Assembly: GCF_014655595.1 (NCBI RefSeq)
Contig: NZ_BNBL01000011.1
Coordinates: 1-64,000, forward strand
Direction: 5' to 3'
From: Streptomyces griseocarneus
GTDB lineage: Bacteria; Actinomycetota; Actinomycetes; Streptomycetales; Streptomycetaceae
DNA length: 64,000 nt
The notes below the pieces were generated by a model. It ran no database searches and was not told where the DNA came from. It saw only the letters and a list, made by a program, of their open reading frames with translations. Every line of letters begins with the position of its first letter. Positions within the stretch are counted from its first letter, which is position 1. This document shows, piece by piece, positions 42,374 through 50,524 of the stretch. The position numbers and the translations under genes were made by a program.

Positions 42374-42997
42374 GTGAACTCATTCTTCTCTTCGCGCCGA
42401 TGGTTCCTGTCGATGGCGGCCGGTGCTGCGGGAGTACTGCCGGGGACCGGGAAAGCGGCTGCCCATCAGCCGTGGGACGGACAGGAGCCGGACGGGCAGG
42501 AGCCGAACGGGCAGGAGCGGAGCGGGCCATGGCCACCAGGGCTGAAAGCGGCGACGGCACGGGCCATGCCCCAGGCAGTGACGTGCGCGCGCACAGCACG
42601 CTGGCCGTTCGGGGCGGTACTGGTCAACGTGAACAGTGGCGAGTTAGTAGCCAGAGCCGCCAACAGTGTGGAGAGCGGGGACGCCACCGCCCACGCGGAA
42701 GTCAACCTGCTACGAGCCGCCGCCACCAGGGGCCTGCGGATGCCGGAGCACGCGGTGGTCAGTACAGCCGAACCGTGCCCGATGTGCGCGGGCGCCCTGC
42801 TGTGGGCGGGCGTTCGTGCCGTGGCCTTCGGCACGTCCAACGCCCGCCTCACAGCTCTCGGGCTCCCGCAGATCAACATGCCCTTCACCTCGATCGCCCG
42901 CCACTCCTCACTGGGCCCGCCGCCCGCCGTGGCAGGCGGCGTCCGCACCGACCTCACCGACCCCCTCTACGAGGAAATGGCCCGGCGATACCGGTAG
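42374..42997 (+). CDS. Exported cytidine/guanine-deaminase-fold enzyme
   Basis: 207 aa from a GTG at 42374. The N-terminus SSRRWFLSMAAGAAGVLPGT is a twin-arginine-type signal ending near KAAAH. A linker repeats DGQEPDGQEPNGQE. The deaminase domain has Zn motif 1 DATAHAEVNLLRAAA (HAE) and motif 2 STAEPCPMCAGALLWAGVRA (PCxxC), and ends DLTDPLYEEMARRYR. This is the nucleoside/guanine deaminase fold normally found in the cytoplasm, so export is unusual. Substrate unknown. A small ORF precedes it. Confidence 0.82.
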   Translation: MNSFFSSRRWFLSMAAGAAGVLPGTGKAAAHQPWDGQEPDGQEPNGQERSGPWPPGLKAATARAMPQAVTCARTARWPFGAVLVNVNSGELVARAANSVESGDATAHAEVNLLRAAATRGLRMPEHAVVSTAEPCPMCAGALLWAGVRAVAFGTSNARLTALGLPQINMPFTSIARHSSLGPPPAVAGGVRTDLTDPLYEEMARRYR

Positions 42998-43127
42998 GAG
43001 ACAAGCACACGGTAGGACCGGTGCCCGGGCGAGGGCGGGAGGGAGCGCGCCGGGGGGCCGGGGGGCTCGGGGTTGACGTCAGGCACGATGACCACCAATC
43101 CCCCTCTCCCCCTCCCCCGGCCGGCCG

Positions 43128-44543
43128 TCACCCCGGCTGCGACACCGACACCGACACCGGCACCGGCACCGATGCCCGCACCTTGTGCAGATGCACCACG
43201 ACGTCGAAGGTACGGCCCAGCGCGAGCGGCGCCGTCGGCTGGTTGGGGTAGCGCCCGGGGATGACGAACGTCGGGCGCGCCGTGTTCAGCCACTCGCCCA
43301 GAAGCCGGTCGCGGGCCGCCGTGCGCAGGTCGATGTAGAAGTCGCGGTAGCGCACCTGGTCGAGGGTGTGCTCATTGCTGCCGGGCGCCGCCGGGCCGAC
43401 GCTGAACACTCCTACCCCGCCGGTCGCCGTCCGGGCGCGGTAGTCACCCCCGTGGAGGGAAGTGCCCACGGCGACGTACTCACGGCCCACGAGCTCACGC
43501 AGGACCCCGCCCATCGCAACCGGGTAGAAGGCGGGCATCGGCGATTCGTAGGCGATGTGCCCGTTGTGGGCCGACACGACGACCCGGTCACCGGTCTGCC
43601 GCTGCCACCACACGGCGAACTCGGCCATGGTCCGGGAACGGTGGCGGTTCACGGCCGTGGCCTGGGCCGGGTCGTCGGTGTCGAAGGCGAAGGACCTGGC
43701 CATCTCGGCCAGGACCCGGGCCTCCTGGAGCACCCAGGGATCCCGCTTGCCGGCGCCCGCCAGCAGCCGGTGTGCGGCATCGGCGTCCTGCGCGATCGCC
43801 TTCCGCTCGGCGAGCGGGAGCGCGCTGTACGCCGCCAGCCGCGCACCGACCCCCGCCGGCAGAGCACGCAGGGCGGCATACCGCCGGCTCAGCTCGGGCA
43901 CGAGCGCGGACGCGTTGCGCCCCGCCCAGGAGAGGATCCGCTCGTACTGCTCGGGTCCGGCATCGGAGAAGTCCAGGCCCACGATCCGGACCGGGCGGGG
44001 ACTGGTGCGGTTGTGCTCCCGCACCCAGCTGAACAGGTTCAGCAATTGCTCCGTGTTCAACAGGGAGTACGCGTCCTGGAGCTCCTCCCGCATGATCTGC
44101 CGCAGGTCGCCCTCGCCGGTACGAACGCAGGCGTCGATCCGGGCCGCCGCCGACCAGGTCATCTCCGTGGCGAACGCGGAGAACCCCTCCCGCTTCACCA
44201 GCTCCCTCAACAACCGGTCCTTGAGAGTGAACAGTTCCCTCGAGCCGTGCGAGGCCTCGCCGACCCCGACGATCGCCGCGCCCCGGGTCATCGAGGCGAA
44301 CGCGGCGAGATCACCTCCCGGCCCGCCGGGCTCGGCGGTACGCAACGGATGGGCGCACCGCTCCAGCCCGGCCACCACAGCAACGTCCGGGCCCGACGAG
44401 GGACCGGGCGCGGGGGAACGACCCGCGGCGGGGGAACGGCCGGACCGCGGCCCGGCCGCTGCCGCGGTAGCAACGGACGGGGCCGCGAGGGCCGCCAGAG
44501 CGAGCGTCAGCGTCATGGAACGGCGTGATAATGCATGCGTCAT
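43128..44543 (-). CDS. Secreted erythromycin-esterase-like protein
   Basis: 471 aa with signal peptide RRSMTLTLALAALAAPSVAT to AAAAG, then a low-complexity Pro/Ser/Gly linker. The Ere/EreA-like domain shows IVGVGEASHGSRELFTLKDR (catalytic His in GExxHG), FATEMTWSAA, RIVGLDFSDAG and RVVVSAHNGHIAYES. The extreme C-terminus is VPVPVSVSVS, encoded by hexamer repeats near 43141-43176. Such enzymes open macrolide lactones or hydrolyse related esters; the export signal and unknown substrate leave resistance unproven. Confidence 0.82.
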   Translation of the reverse strand: MTHALSRRSMTLTLALAALAAPSVATAAAAGPRSGRSPAAGRSPAPGPSSGPDVAVVAGLERCAHPLRTAEPGGPGGDLAAFASMTRGAAIVGVGEASHGSRELFTLKDRLLRELVKREGFSAFATEMTWSAAARIDACVRTGEGDLRQIMREELQDAYSLLNTEQLLNLFSWVREHNRTSPRPVRIVGLDFSDAGPEQYERILSWAGRNASALVPELSRRYAALRALPAGVGARLAAYSALPLAERKAIAQDADAAHRLLAGAGKRDPWVLQEARVLAEMARSFAFDTDDPAQATAVNRHRSRTMAEFAVWWQRQTGDRVVVSAHNGHIAYESPMPAFYPVAMGGVLRELVGREYVAVGTSLHGGDYRARTATGGVGVFSVGPAAPGSNEHTLDQVRYRDFYIDLRTAARDRLLGEWLNTARPTFVIPGRYPNQPTAPLALGRTFDVVVHLHKVRASVPVPVSVSVSQPG

Positions 44544-44766
44544 ACAGGAATTTATACAGGGCGCCGATCATTCACGGGCCGGGAGGGAAACGACGTCCTA
44601 CCGAACGCCGGCGAGGCGCCCCTTGGGCACGCACCACCGTCGGGCCGGGCGCCGGTCTGAATCGCCCACCAATCAAGCACGCGAGGGGGGCCGTTCGCAT
44701 CGTCCAGAGGTTCCGCCCGACACCTGAGACCTGACACCCTTTGCCGGCGCCGTCGACGAAGGCGCG

Positions 44767-45582
44767 TCAGTGGTGGTGGCCGTGCCGGCCGAGAGTCTTC
44801 ACGGGGGTCGCGCCGGGGCGGGTCCACTGCGGCACGGGCCGGCTGGTCGGGCCCCAGGTGGCGTTCCCATCCGCGTCCGAGCGCCAGTACCAGCAGGCCT
44901 GGCGGCCCTCGGCCGGGTACCCCTCGCGGACATCGCCGATCACGGGCCAGCCGTCGGGGTTGTCCTCCCACGCTTCGCCGCGGCCGTAGGGCGTCATGTC
45001 GAGCAGGCCGAAGGACCCGTTGACCGCCTCGTTGCCACGGCCCGTCGTGGAGTACGTGAGGAACACGCGATCGCCGTCCCGCAGGAAACAGACGAGGTGC
45101 CCCATTTCACCGCCGACCGGCGCCTCCACGCCCCGCACCGAGTACCAGGGCTGGGTGTAACCCATGAACTCGACGTAGGGAGCCACCTCCTCCCACGGAC
45201 CCGAGGTCAGGACGGCGAACGAGACGCCCCGGGCGTTGAGGTAGACGGCGTCCTTCACGTGCCAGGCCGTGGTGGTGCAACCCTCGCACTGCCCCTGGTG
45301 CGGCGCGCCGTCGTACCACATGTGTTGGTAGACCACGAGCTCGTCGCGCCCCTGGAACAGGTCGAGGAACGGGACCGGCCCGTCGGGTCCGACGACCTCG
45401 ACCGTCCCGTCGAGCTCGACCATCGGCAGCCGCCGCCGGGCCGCGGCGATCGCGTCACCCTGATGGGTGTGCGCCTTCTCGCGGACCAGCAGCTCCTCGC
45501 GCGCCGCCTGCCAGGTGGCCAGGTCGACGACCGGCGGCTTGCCGGGGAGGTTGCTGCTCGCGTTGCCGGGCGTGGTCGTCAT
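44767..45582 (-). CDS. DUF899-family thioredoxin-like protein
   Basis: 271 aa from ATG at 45582, preceded by GGAGG. DUF899 features: LATWQAAREELLVREKAHTH, RRRLPMVELDGTVEVVGPDG, LDLFQGRDELVVYQHMWYDG, GQCEGCTTTAWHVKD (Cys pair) and YSTTGRGNEAVNGSFGLLDM, ending in LGRHGHHH. The family has a thioredoxin-like fold and unknown activity. It lies alone, just upstream of the IS5 remnant that opens the metal island. Confidence 0.88.
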   Translation of the reverse strand: MTTTPGNASSNLPGKPPVVDLATWQAAREELLVREKAHTHQGDAIAAARRRLPMVELDGTVEVVGPDGPVPFLDLFQGRDELVVYQHMWYDGAPHQGQCEGCTTTAWHVKDAVYLNARGVSFAVLTSGPWEEVAPYVEFMGYTQPWYSVRGVEAPVGGEMGHLVCFLRDGDRVFLTYSTTGRGNEAVNGSFGLLDMTPYGRGEAWEDNPDGWPVIGDVREGYPAEGRQACWYWRSDADGNATWGPTSRPVPQWTRPGATPVKTLGRHGHHH

Positions 45583-45668
45583 GGCGTCCTCCGTGGTGTC
45601 TCGTGCCAGGCAGCGTCGTACCACGTCCTACGACGCTCACCGGAACAGACTCGCGGCCCGGCCGGAAC

Positions 45669-45850
45669 TCATCGCAGCAGGGGGCGCCCCAGCGATCTGT
45701 CCGATGCCCGCTGGGCGCTGACCGAGCCGGTGCCGGCCGCCTGGCGGGCCGAGCGCCGGCGCCATGCGCTGGACATCGGGCGCCCGCCCGAACACGACCT
45801 GCGCGAGATCACGAACGCGATCTTCCCCGAGCCGTGCGCAGCCTCTTGCA
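45669..45850 (+). pseudogene. IS5-type transposase N-terminal remnant (left bracket of metal island)
   Basis: The plus frame reads DLSDARWALTEPVPAAWRAE then RRRHALDIGRPPEHDLREIT with NAIF, the N-terminus of a Streptomyces IS5-type transposase, and then loses homology. The block 45697-45779 recurs in inverted orientation at 53398-53480 with about three mismatches. Confidence 0.75.
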
Positions 45851-45914
45851 GCCGGAACCGGACGGGTGTTCGCTGGAGCGAGGAGAACCGCGCGTCGAAG
45901 GAGGACAGCCGGCC

Positions 45915-46019
45915 ATGACCCGTTACGAGCCCGCCCCGGCGAACAGCGCCGATTGCACATGCGGACCGGGCTGCTCTTGTGGATGCCAGTCGGGCAGCCC
46001 TTGTCAGTGCAGCGGATGA
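45915..46019 (+). CDS. Metallothionein-like cysteine-rich peptide
   Basis: 34 aa from ATG at 45915, with AAGGAGGA 9 nt upstream, a strong SD. The sequence starts MTRYEPAPANSADCTCGPGC and ends SCGCQSGSPCQCSG, with 7 cysteines in CxC and CxxC spacing and no hydrophobic segment. MTRYEP resembles the start of actinobacterial metallothioneins of the MymT kind. It would bind Zn or Cu in the cytoplasm. It is convergent with the P1B ATPase gene and opens the metal island. Confidence 0.72.
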   Translation: MTRYEPAPANSADCTCGPGCSCGCQSGSPCQCSG

Positions 46020-46060
46020 CGGAGACCCGGGTGCAGACGTAGGGCACCCGGATGGCATGA

Positions 46061-46087
46061 GGCCGGTCGGCCAGGTGTCGACCGGCC
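46061..46087. terminator. Bidirectional hairpin between metallothionein and P-type ATPase
   Basis: GGCCGGTCG and CGACCGGCC frame a 9-nt loop at 46061-46087. A weaker stem (CGGGTGC/GCACCCG, 46028-46050) comes just before it. Both lie between convergent genes. Confidence 0.6.
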
Positions 46088-46117
46088 CTTCGTGTGCGTG
46101 ACGCCAACGCGCGAGCG

Positions 46118-48301
46118 TCACTGCACCCGGTGGCCCTCGAACGGTGCTGCCCGGCGCTCGTGACCGGTGATCGGGGGCAAGTGGGGGGCGTGGTGGACCA
46201 GTCGGGCGGAGTTCCCGACGACCGCGATGCTGCTGGTGTTGTGGAGCAGGGCCGCCAGGACCGGGTTCATCGTTCCGCCGGCGCCCGCGAGGAGTCCGAT
46301 CAGGTTGACTCCGATGGCGAGTCCGTAGTTCTGGCGGACGACGCGCAGGGTGTGGCGGCTGAGTTCGACGACGGCGGCCACCTGACGCAGGTCGTTGCCG
46401 GCCAGGGCGATGTCGGCGGTCTCCAGCGCCACGTGGGAGGAGTGCTCGCCCATGGCGATGCCGACGTCGGCCAGGGCGAGGGCGGGGGCGTCGTTCGTCC
46501 CGTCGCCGACCATCGCGACCGTGTGCCCCTCGGCCCGGAGGTCGCGGATGAGCTGGAGTTTGCCCTCGGGGAGGGCGTGGGCGTGCACTTCGGTGATGCC
46601 GAGGGCGTCGGCGACGACCTGGGCGGTCTCGGGCGCGTCGCCGGTCAGCAGGATCAGCCGCGAGACGCCGAGGTCCCGCAGCTGCCGGATGACGGTCTCG
46701 GCGCCGTCCCGTACGGCGTCCGATACGCCGAGCATGCCGATGAGGTCCTCGTCGCGGGCCAGGCAGATGACGGTCTCGCCGCCGCTGCGCAGGCGTTCGG
46801 TCCAGCCCTGGGCGTTCTCGGTGAGCTCCACGCCGTGCCGGCGCAGGAGGGCGGGGCTGCCCACCAGCAGGCGGGTGCCGTCGAGTTCGGCGCGCATGCC
46901 CATGCCGAGGACGACCTCGCAGGCCTGGTGGATGGGGATGTGGAGCCGCTCCTCCTCGGTGCGGGCCACGATGGCCTGGGCCAGGGGGTGCAGGGCGTGC
47001 AGCTCGCCGGAGGCGGCCAGGCTCAGGACCTCGTCGGCGGTGAACCTGTCGCTGAGGGTCACCACGCTGGTGACCAGCGGTCGTCCGAAGGTGAGGGTGC
47101 CGGTCTTGTCGAAGACGACGGTGGTCACCCGCCCGATGCCCTCGAGGTGGGTGCCGCCTTTGATGAGGGTGCCGCGGCGCGCCCCGTTGCCGATGGCGGC
47201 GCTGATGGCGGTGGGGGTGGCCAGGCCGGCCGCGCACGGGCAGGCGATGAGCAGCATGGTCATCGCGCGGCGCGCGTCCCGGGTGACGGCGTAGGTGAGT
47301 GCGGCCAGGGCGAAGGAGACGGGGACGAACCGCCGGGTGAAGCGGGCGGCCACGGTCTGGATCGGCGCCCGGTCCGTCTGGGCCTCCTCGACCCGGGTGA
47401 TGATCCGCCCCACGGTGGTGTCCCGCCCGACCGAGGCCGCGCGGACGGTGAGCGAACCGGAGGTGAGGATCGTGCCGGCGTAGACGTGGGAGCCGGTGCG
47501 GGCGTAGACGGGCAGCGCCTCGCCGGTGACGGCCGCCTGGTCCACGAGCGCTTCCCCGGCGACGGCGTGCCCGTCCACGGGGATGCGGTGATGCTCGTAC
47601 ACGGCGACCTCGTCCCCCGGCTCGACGTCCGCGAGCGCCACCTCGACCTCGACGCCGTCCCGCACGAGCCAGACGCGTTCCTCGCCGATGGTGAGCAGTT
47701 CCTCGATGGCGCGCCGCGTGCGTCGCAGGGTCAGGGTCTGGAGGAACTCGCCGATGTTGAGCAGCCACAGCACCGTGAGGGCGACGACGTTCTCGCGCAG
47801 GACGAGCGAGATGAGCGTGGCCGCGGTGACCAGGGTGTCGGTGCCGGGGGAGCTGCCGCCCCGGAGCGAGCGCAGGGCGCCGCGGAAGAAGGGCAGCCCG
47901 GTGAAGATCGTGACGGTGGCGGCGAACCCGGAGGAGCCGAAGGCCAGGCGCGGCCGGCGCAGCAGGCGGCGCAGCGCGATGAGCGCGAGCACCGCGCCGC
48001 CGACGACCAGCCGGGCGACCTCACCGGTGGAGGAGTCGGGCAGGGAGCGGGTGGCCTTGACCGGCGCCGAAGCAGGTGGCGCCTCCTCCAGTGCCGCGAC
48101 GAGCCGTGCGACGTCCAGGTCGTCCTGCGCGATCCAGATGACGACGCTTCCGGTGCGGGGGAAGACCCGCAGGGCACGGAAGCCGGGTACGCCCGCCATC
48201 CGCTCGTCCACCTGACCGGCGCTGCCGGGGCGGGCCCGCAGCCATGGCACCGTCAGCCGGGCGCGGCCTGCCGCCACGGAACGTACGATCACACCGGACA
48301 T
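46118..48301 (-). CDS. ctpC: CtpC-like P1B-type metal-transporting ATPase
   Basis: 727 aa from ATG at 48301. P-type ATPase landmarks: TGEALPV (about 259-265), membrane metal site LLIACPCAAGLATPT (CPC at 354-356), phosphorylated Asp in FDKTGTLTF (398), the P1B-specific His-Pro in ELHALHPLA (about 438), then TGDAPETA and GDGTNDAPALALADVGIAMG. The last helices read VRQNYGLAIGVNLIGLLA and LLHNTSSIAVVGNS, as in mycobacterial CtpC (Zn/Mn). The N-terminal domain lacks a CxxC metal-binding motif. Likely exports Zn or Mn. The pacL gene lies immediately upstream with a 2-bp gap. Confidence 0.9.
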   Translation of the reverse strand: MSGVIVRSVAAGRARLTVPWLRARPGSAGQVDERMAGVPGFRALRVFPRTGSVVIWIAQDDLDVARLVAALEEAPPASAPVKATRSLPDSSTGEVARLVVGGAVLALIALRRLLRRPRLAFGSSGFAATVTIFTGLPFFRGALRSLRGGSSPGTDTLVTAATLISLVLRENVVALTVLWLLNIGEFLQTLTLRRTRRAIEELLTIGEERVWLVRDGVEVEVALADVEPGDEVAVYEHHRIPVDGHAVAGEALVDQAAVTGEALPVYARTGSHVYAGTILTSGSLTVRAASVGRDTTVGRIITRVEEAQTDRAPIQTVAARFTRRFVPVSFALAALTYAVTRDARRAMTMLLIACPCAAGLATPTAISAAIGNGARRGTLIKGGTHLEGIGRVTTVVFDKTGTLTFGRPLVTSVVTLSDRFTADEVLSLAASGELHALHPLAQAIVARTEEERLHIPIHQACEVVLGMGMRAELDGTRLLVGSPALLRRHGVELTENAQGWTERLRSGGETVICLARDEDLIGMLGVSDAVRDGAETVIRQLRDLGVSRLILLTGDAPETAQVVADALGITEVHAHALPEGKLQLIRDLRAEGHTVAMVGDGTNDAPALALADVGIAMGEHSSHVALETADIALAGNDLRQVAAVVELSRHTLRVVRQNYGLAIGVNLIGLLAGAGGTMNPVLAALLHNTSSIAVVGNSARLVHHAPHLPPITGHERRAAPFEGHRVQ

Positions 48302-48303
48302 GA

Positions 48304-48615
48304 TCAGTGCTCGTGTCCGTGGTCGTGGTCCTCGGTGCCGACCGCGGACGGCGGCGGCGCCTCTTCGCCCAGCGTGGTGCGGGCCTCGGCGAGCATGTCC
48401 CCGGCCTTCAGCCGCGCTTCCTCGGCGGCGGAGGCAAGCCACCGGCCGGCCACGATGCCGCCGGCGAGGCTTCCCACGAGCGCCTTTCTGGCGGCGGGCT
48501 TCGCCTCCGGGAGGCGTTTGGAGGCTCCTTGGATGATCAGTCCGCCCACCACCCCGGAGACGGCGTAGTGCGCGAGACGGCCGGCTGCGGCGCCGGCGAG
48601 AGCGACGGGGTGCAT
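48304..48615 (-). CDS. pacL: PacL-type (DUF1490) P1B-ATPase partner
   Basis: 103 aa from ATG at 48615, with AAGGAGC upstream. It has a Gly-rich membrane segment (AAAGRLAHYAVSGVVGGLII and ARKALVGSLAGGIVAGRWLA), an amphipathic helix with AAEEARLKAGDMLAEAR, and the acidic/His tail GTEDHDHGHEH. This matches the DUF1490/PacL proteins that bind zinc and organise CtpC-type pumps in mycobacteria. It sits 2 bp before the ctpC-like gene, as PacL1 does before CtpC. Confidence 0.85.
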   Translation of the reverse strand: MHPVALAGAAAGRLAHYAVSGVVGGLIIQGASKRLPEAKPAARKALVGSLAGGIVAGRWLASAAEEARLKAGDMLAEARTTLGEEAPPPSAVGTEDHDHGHEH

Positions 48616-48755
48616 GGAGCGCTCCTTCCGTACCTGCCGGGACGGGGCTGTTCGGAGTCTCGTATCCAGTGTGCGCCTGATCAACGGACGAGGCATACAA
48701 GGTGTACGGGATGTACGGGCCTCGGCACCGGCAGCCGCTCCGGCTCCGTGGCGCG

Positions 48756-49661
48756 TCAGGCCCCGGCGGTCCGGCGCGCGCCCGCCAGGCGGCAGCCGAG
48801 GTAGATCGCGAAGGAGATCGTCGTGACGTACGGGCTGACCGGCAGCGTGCTGCCGAGGGCGAGCAGGAGACCGCCCTCCATCGACACCAGCGCGAAAGTG
48901 ACGCTGAGCAGCGGCAGCACCACGGGCGACGCCGTCAGGCGCGCGGCGGCGGCCGCCGGGGTGACGAGGAGCGAGAGGACCAGCAGCGCTCCGACGATCT
49001 GTACGCACAGCGCCACGGCGAGGCCGAGGACGAGCATGAACGCCAGGGACAGGGCCCGCACCGGCACGCCCCGGGCCGCGGCCACCTCCGGATCGGCGCT
49101 GGCGAAAGTCAGCGGCCTCCACATGATCGCGAGAACGACGAGTACCACGGCGGACGTGCCGACGAGCCATGCCGTCTGCGGGGTGGCGACGGCGACGATC
49201 TGGCCGGTCAGGACGCCGAACTTGTTCGCCGCACGGCCTTTGTAAAGCGACAGGAACAGCACACCCAGGCCGAGGCCGAAGGGCATGATGATGCCGATGA
49301 CCGCATTGCGGTCGCGCGCCCGCACCCCCAGGGCGCCGATGGTTCCCGCGGCCACGAGTGAGCCGACGATGGACCCGGCCACGATGTTCATCCCCAGGAA
49401 CAGCGCGGCCGACGCGCCCGCGAAGGACAGTTCGCTGATGCCGTGCACGGCGAACGGCAGGTCCCGCATGACGACGAAGACCCCGGCCAGCCCGCCGACC
49501 AGCCCGAGCAGGGCGCCGGCGAGCAGCGCGTCCTGGGCGAGCGCGAGCAGTTCGCCGTAGTGGTCGAAGCCGAAGATCTGCCCCAGGATGCCGATGTCGT
49601 GCTCCCCGTCGGCGAGCACGCGACCGACCGAGCAGCCTCCGGGACGGACGCTGCCGGTCAC
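48756..49661 (-). CDS. ZnuB-type metal ABC transporter permease
   Basis: 301 aa from a GTG at 49661 that overlaps the ATPase gene stop (GTGA). About eight hydrophobic helices; ABC-3 family segments are DALLAGALLGLVGGLAGVFV, VMRDLPFAVHGISELSFAG and ALCVQIVGALLVLSLLVTPA. The loop FASADPEVAAARGVPVRALS is the conserved permease loop contacting the ATPase. It is the membrane component of a Zn (or Mn) importer with the two upstream genes. Confidence 0.9.
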   Translation of the reverse strand: MTGSVRPGGCSVGRVLADGEHDIGILGQIFGFDHYGELLALAQDALLAGALLGLVGGLAGVFVVMRDLPFAVHGISELSFAGASAALFLGMNIVAGSIVGSLVAAGTIGALGVRARDRNAVIGIIMPFGLGLGVLFLSLYKGRAANKFGVLTGQIVAVATPQTAWLVGTSAVVLVVLAIMWRPLTFASADPEVAAARGVPVRALSLAFMLVLGLAVALCVQIVGALLVLSLLVTPAAAAARLTASPVVLPLLSVTFALVSMEGGLLLALGSTLPVSPYVTTISFAIYLGCRLAGARRTAGA

Positions 49662-50524
49662 GGCGGCGCACCGTTGCTCGGCCCGCCGCCGTCCGGCCTG
49701 TCGTTGTCCGGGCCACCCGCATGGTTGTGCACGGTGCTCTCGTCCGGGGCTCCGGCGACGACGATCCGGTCCCTCACCCGCACCACGTCGACGCGGGTGC
49801 CGTACAGCCGGGACAGGGACGCCGAGGTCATCACCTCGTCCGGCGGGCCGATGCGGAATCCTCCCCGGGCCAGGTACAGCACCCGGTCCACCATGCTCAA
49901 CACGGGGTTGATCTCGTGCGTCACGAACACCACCGCGGTGCCGGCGGAGCGGCGCCGCCGGTCCACCAGCGCGGTGACCGACCGCTGGTGGTGCAGGTCC
50001 AGGGAGAGCAGCGGCTCGTCGCACAGCAGGATCCGCGGGTCGGTGGCAAGGGCCTGGGCGATCCGCACGCACTGCAGCTCACCGCCGGAGAGACTGCCGA
50101 GCGGTACGTCCGCGTACACCGTCGCCCCGACCACCTCCAGCAGCTCGTTCACCCGGCTGCGGGTGGCGGCGGAGGCGGGCCGGGGGCCCCAGCGGTGGCC
50201 GTCCAGACCGAGCCGCACCAGGTCACGTGCCCGCAGCGCCGTGACGGCGGGCAGGGTCTTGTGCTGCGGTACGTAGCCGATGCGCTTGCTGCCGTTGTGC
50301 GGGGGCCCGCCGAGCACAGTCACCGAGCCCGCGGTGAGGGGCTGCCGGCCCAGGAGGACCCTCAGCAGGCTGGTCTTGCCGGAGCCGTTCGGGCCCAGCA
50401 CCGCGAGGAACTCCCCGGGCCGCACGTCGAAGGTCAGGCCGCGCCACAGCGCCTTCCCGTCGTAGGCGAGTTCGGCGCCGCGCAGGCTGACCACCGGCTC
50501 GGGGGATCCGTCGCGGCCCGTCAC
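49658..50524 (-). CDS. ZnuC-type metal ABC transporter ATPase
   Basis: 288 aa from GTG at 50524, overlapping the stop of the binding-protein gene by 4 bp. Walker A is LGPNGSGKTSLLRVLLG, the Q-loop IGYVPQHKTLP, the signature LGSLSGGELQCVRIAQALA, Walker B ILLCDEPLLSLD and the switch His VVFVTHEINPVL. The C-terminal tail is His/Asp/Pro-rich (NHAGGPDNDRPDGGG) and could bind metal. It energises import by the permease encoded next. Confidence 0.93.
   Translation of the reverse strand: MTGRDGSPEPVVSLRGAELAYDGKALWRGLTFDVRPGEFLAVLGPNGSGKTSLLRVLLGRQPLTAGSVTVLGGPPHNGSKRIGYVPQHKTLPAVTALRARDLVRLGLDGHRWGPRPASAATRSRVNELLEVVGATVYADVPLGSLSGGELQCVRIAQALATDPRILLCDEPLLSLDLHHQRSVTALVDRRRRSAGTAVVFVTHEINPVLSMVDRVLYLARGGFRIGPPDEVMTSASLSRLYGTRVDVVRVRDRIVVAGAPDESTVHNHAGGPDNDRPDGGGPSNGAPP

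Noticed and set aside
45669..47768. 699-codon reverse ORF overlapping the ATPase gene
   Set aside because: Out of frame with the ATPase, Arg/Pro/His-rich, and it crosses the metallothionein gene and IS remnant.
46094..48568. 824-codon plus-strand ORF opposite the P-type ATPase
   Set aside because: Antisense shadow; the reverse strand carries all P-type ATPase motifs in order.
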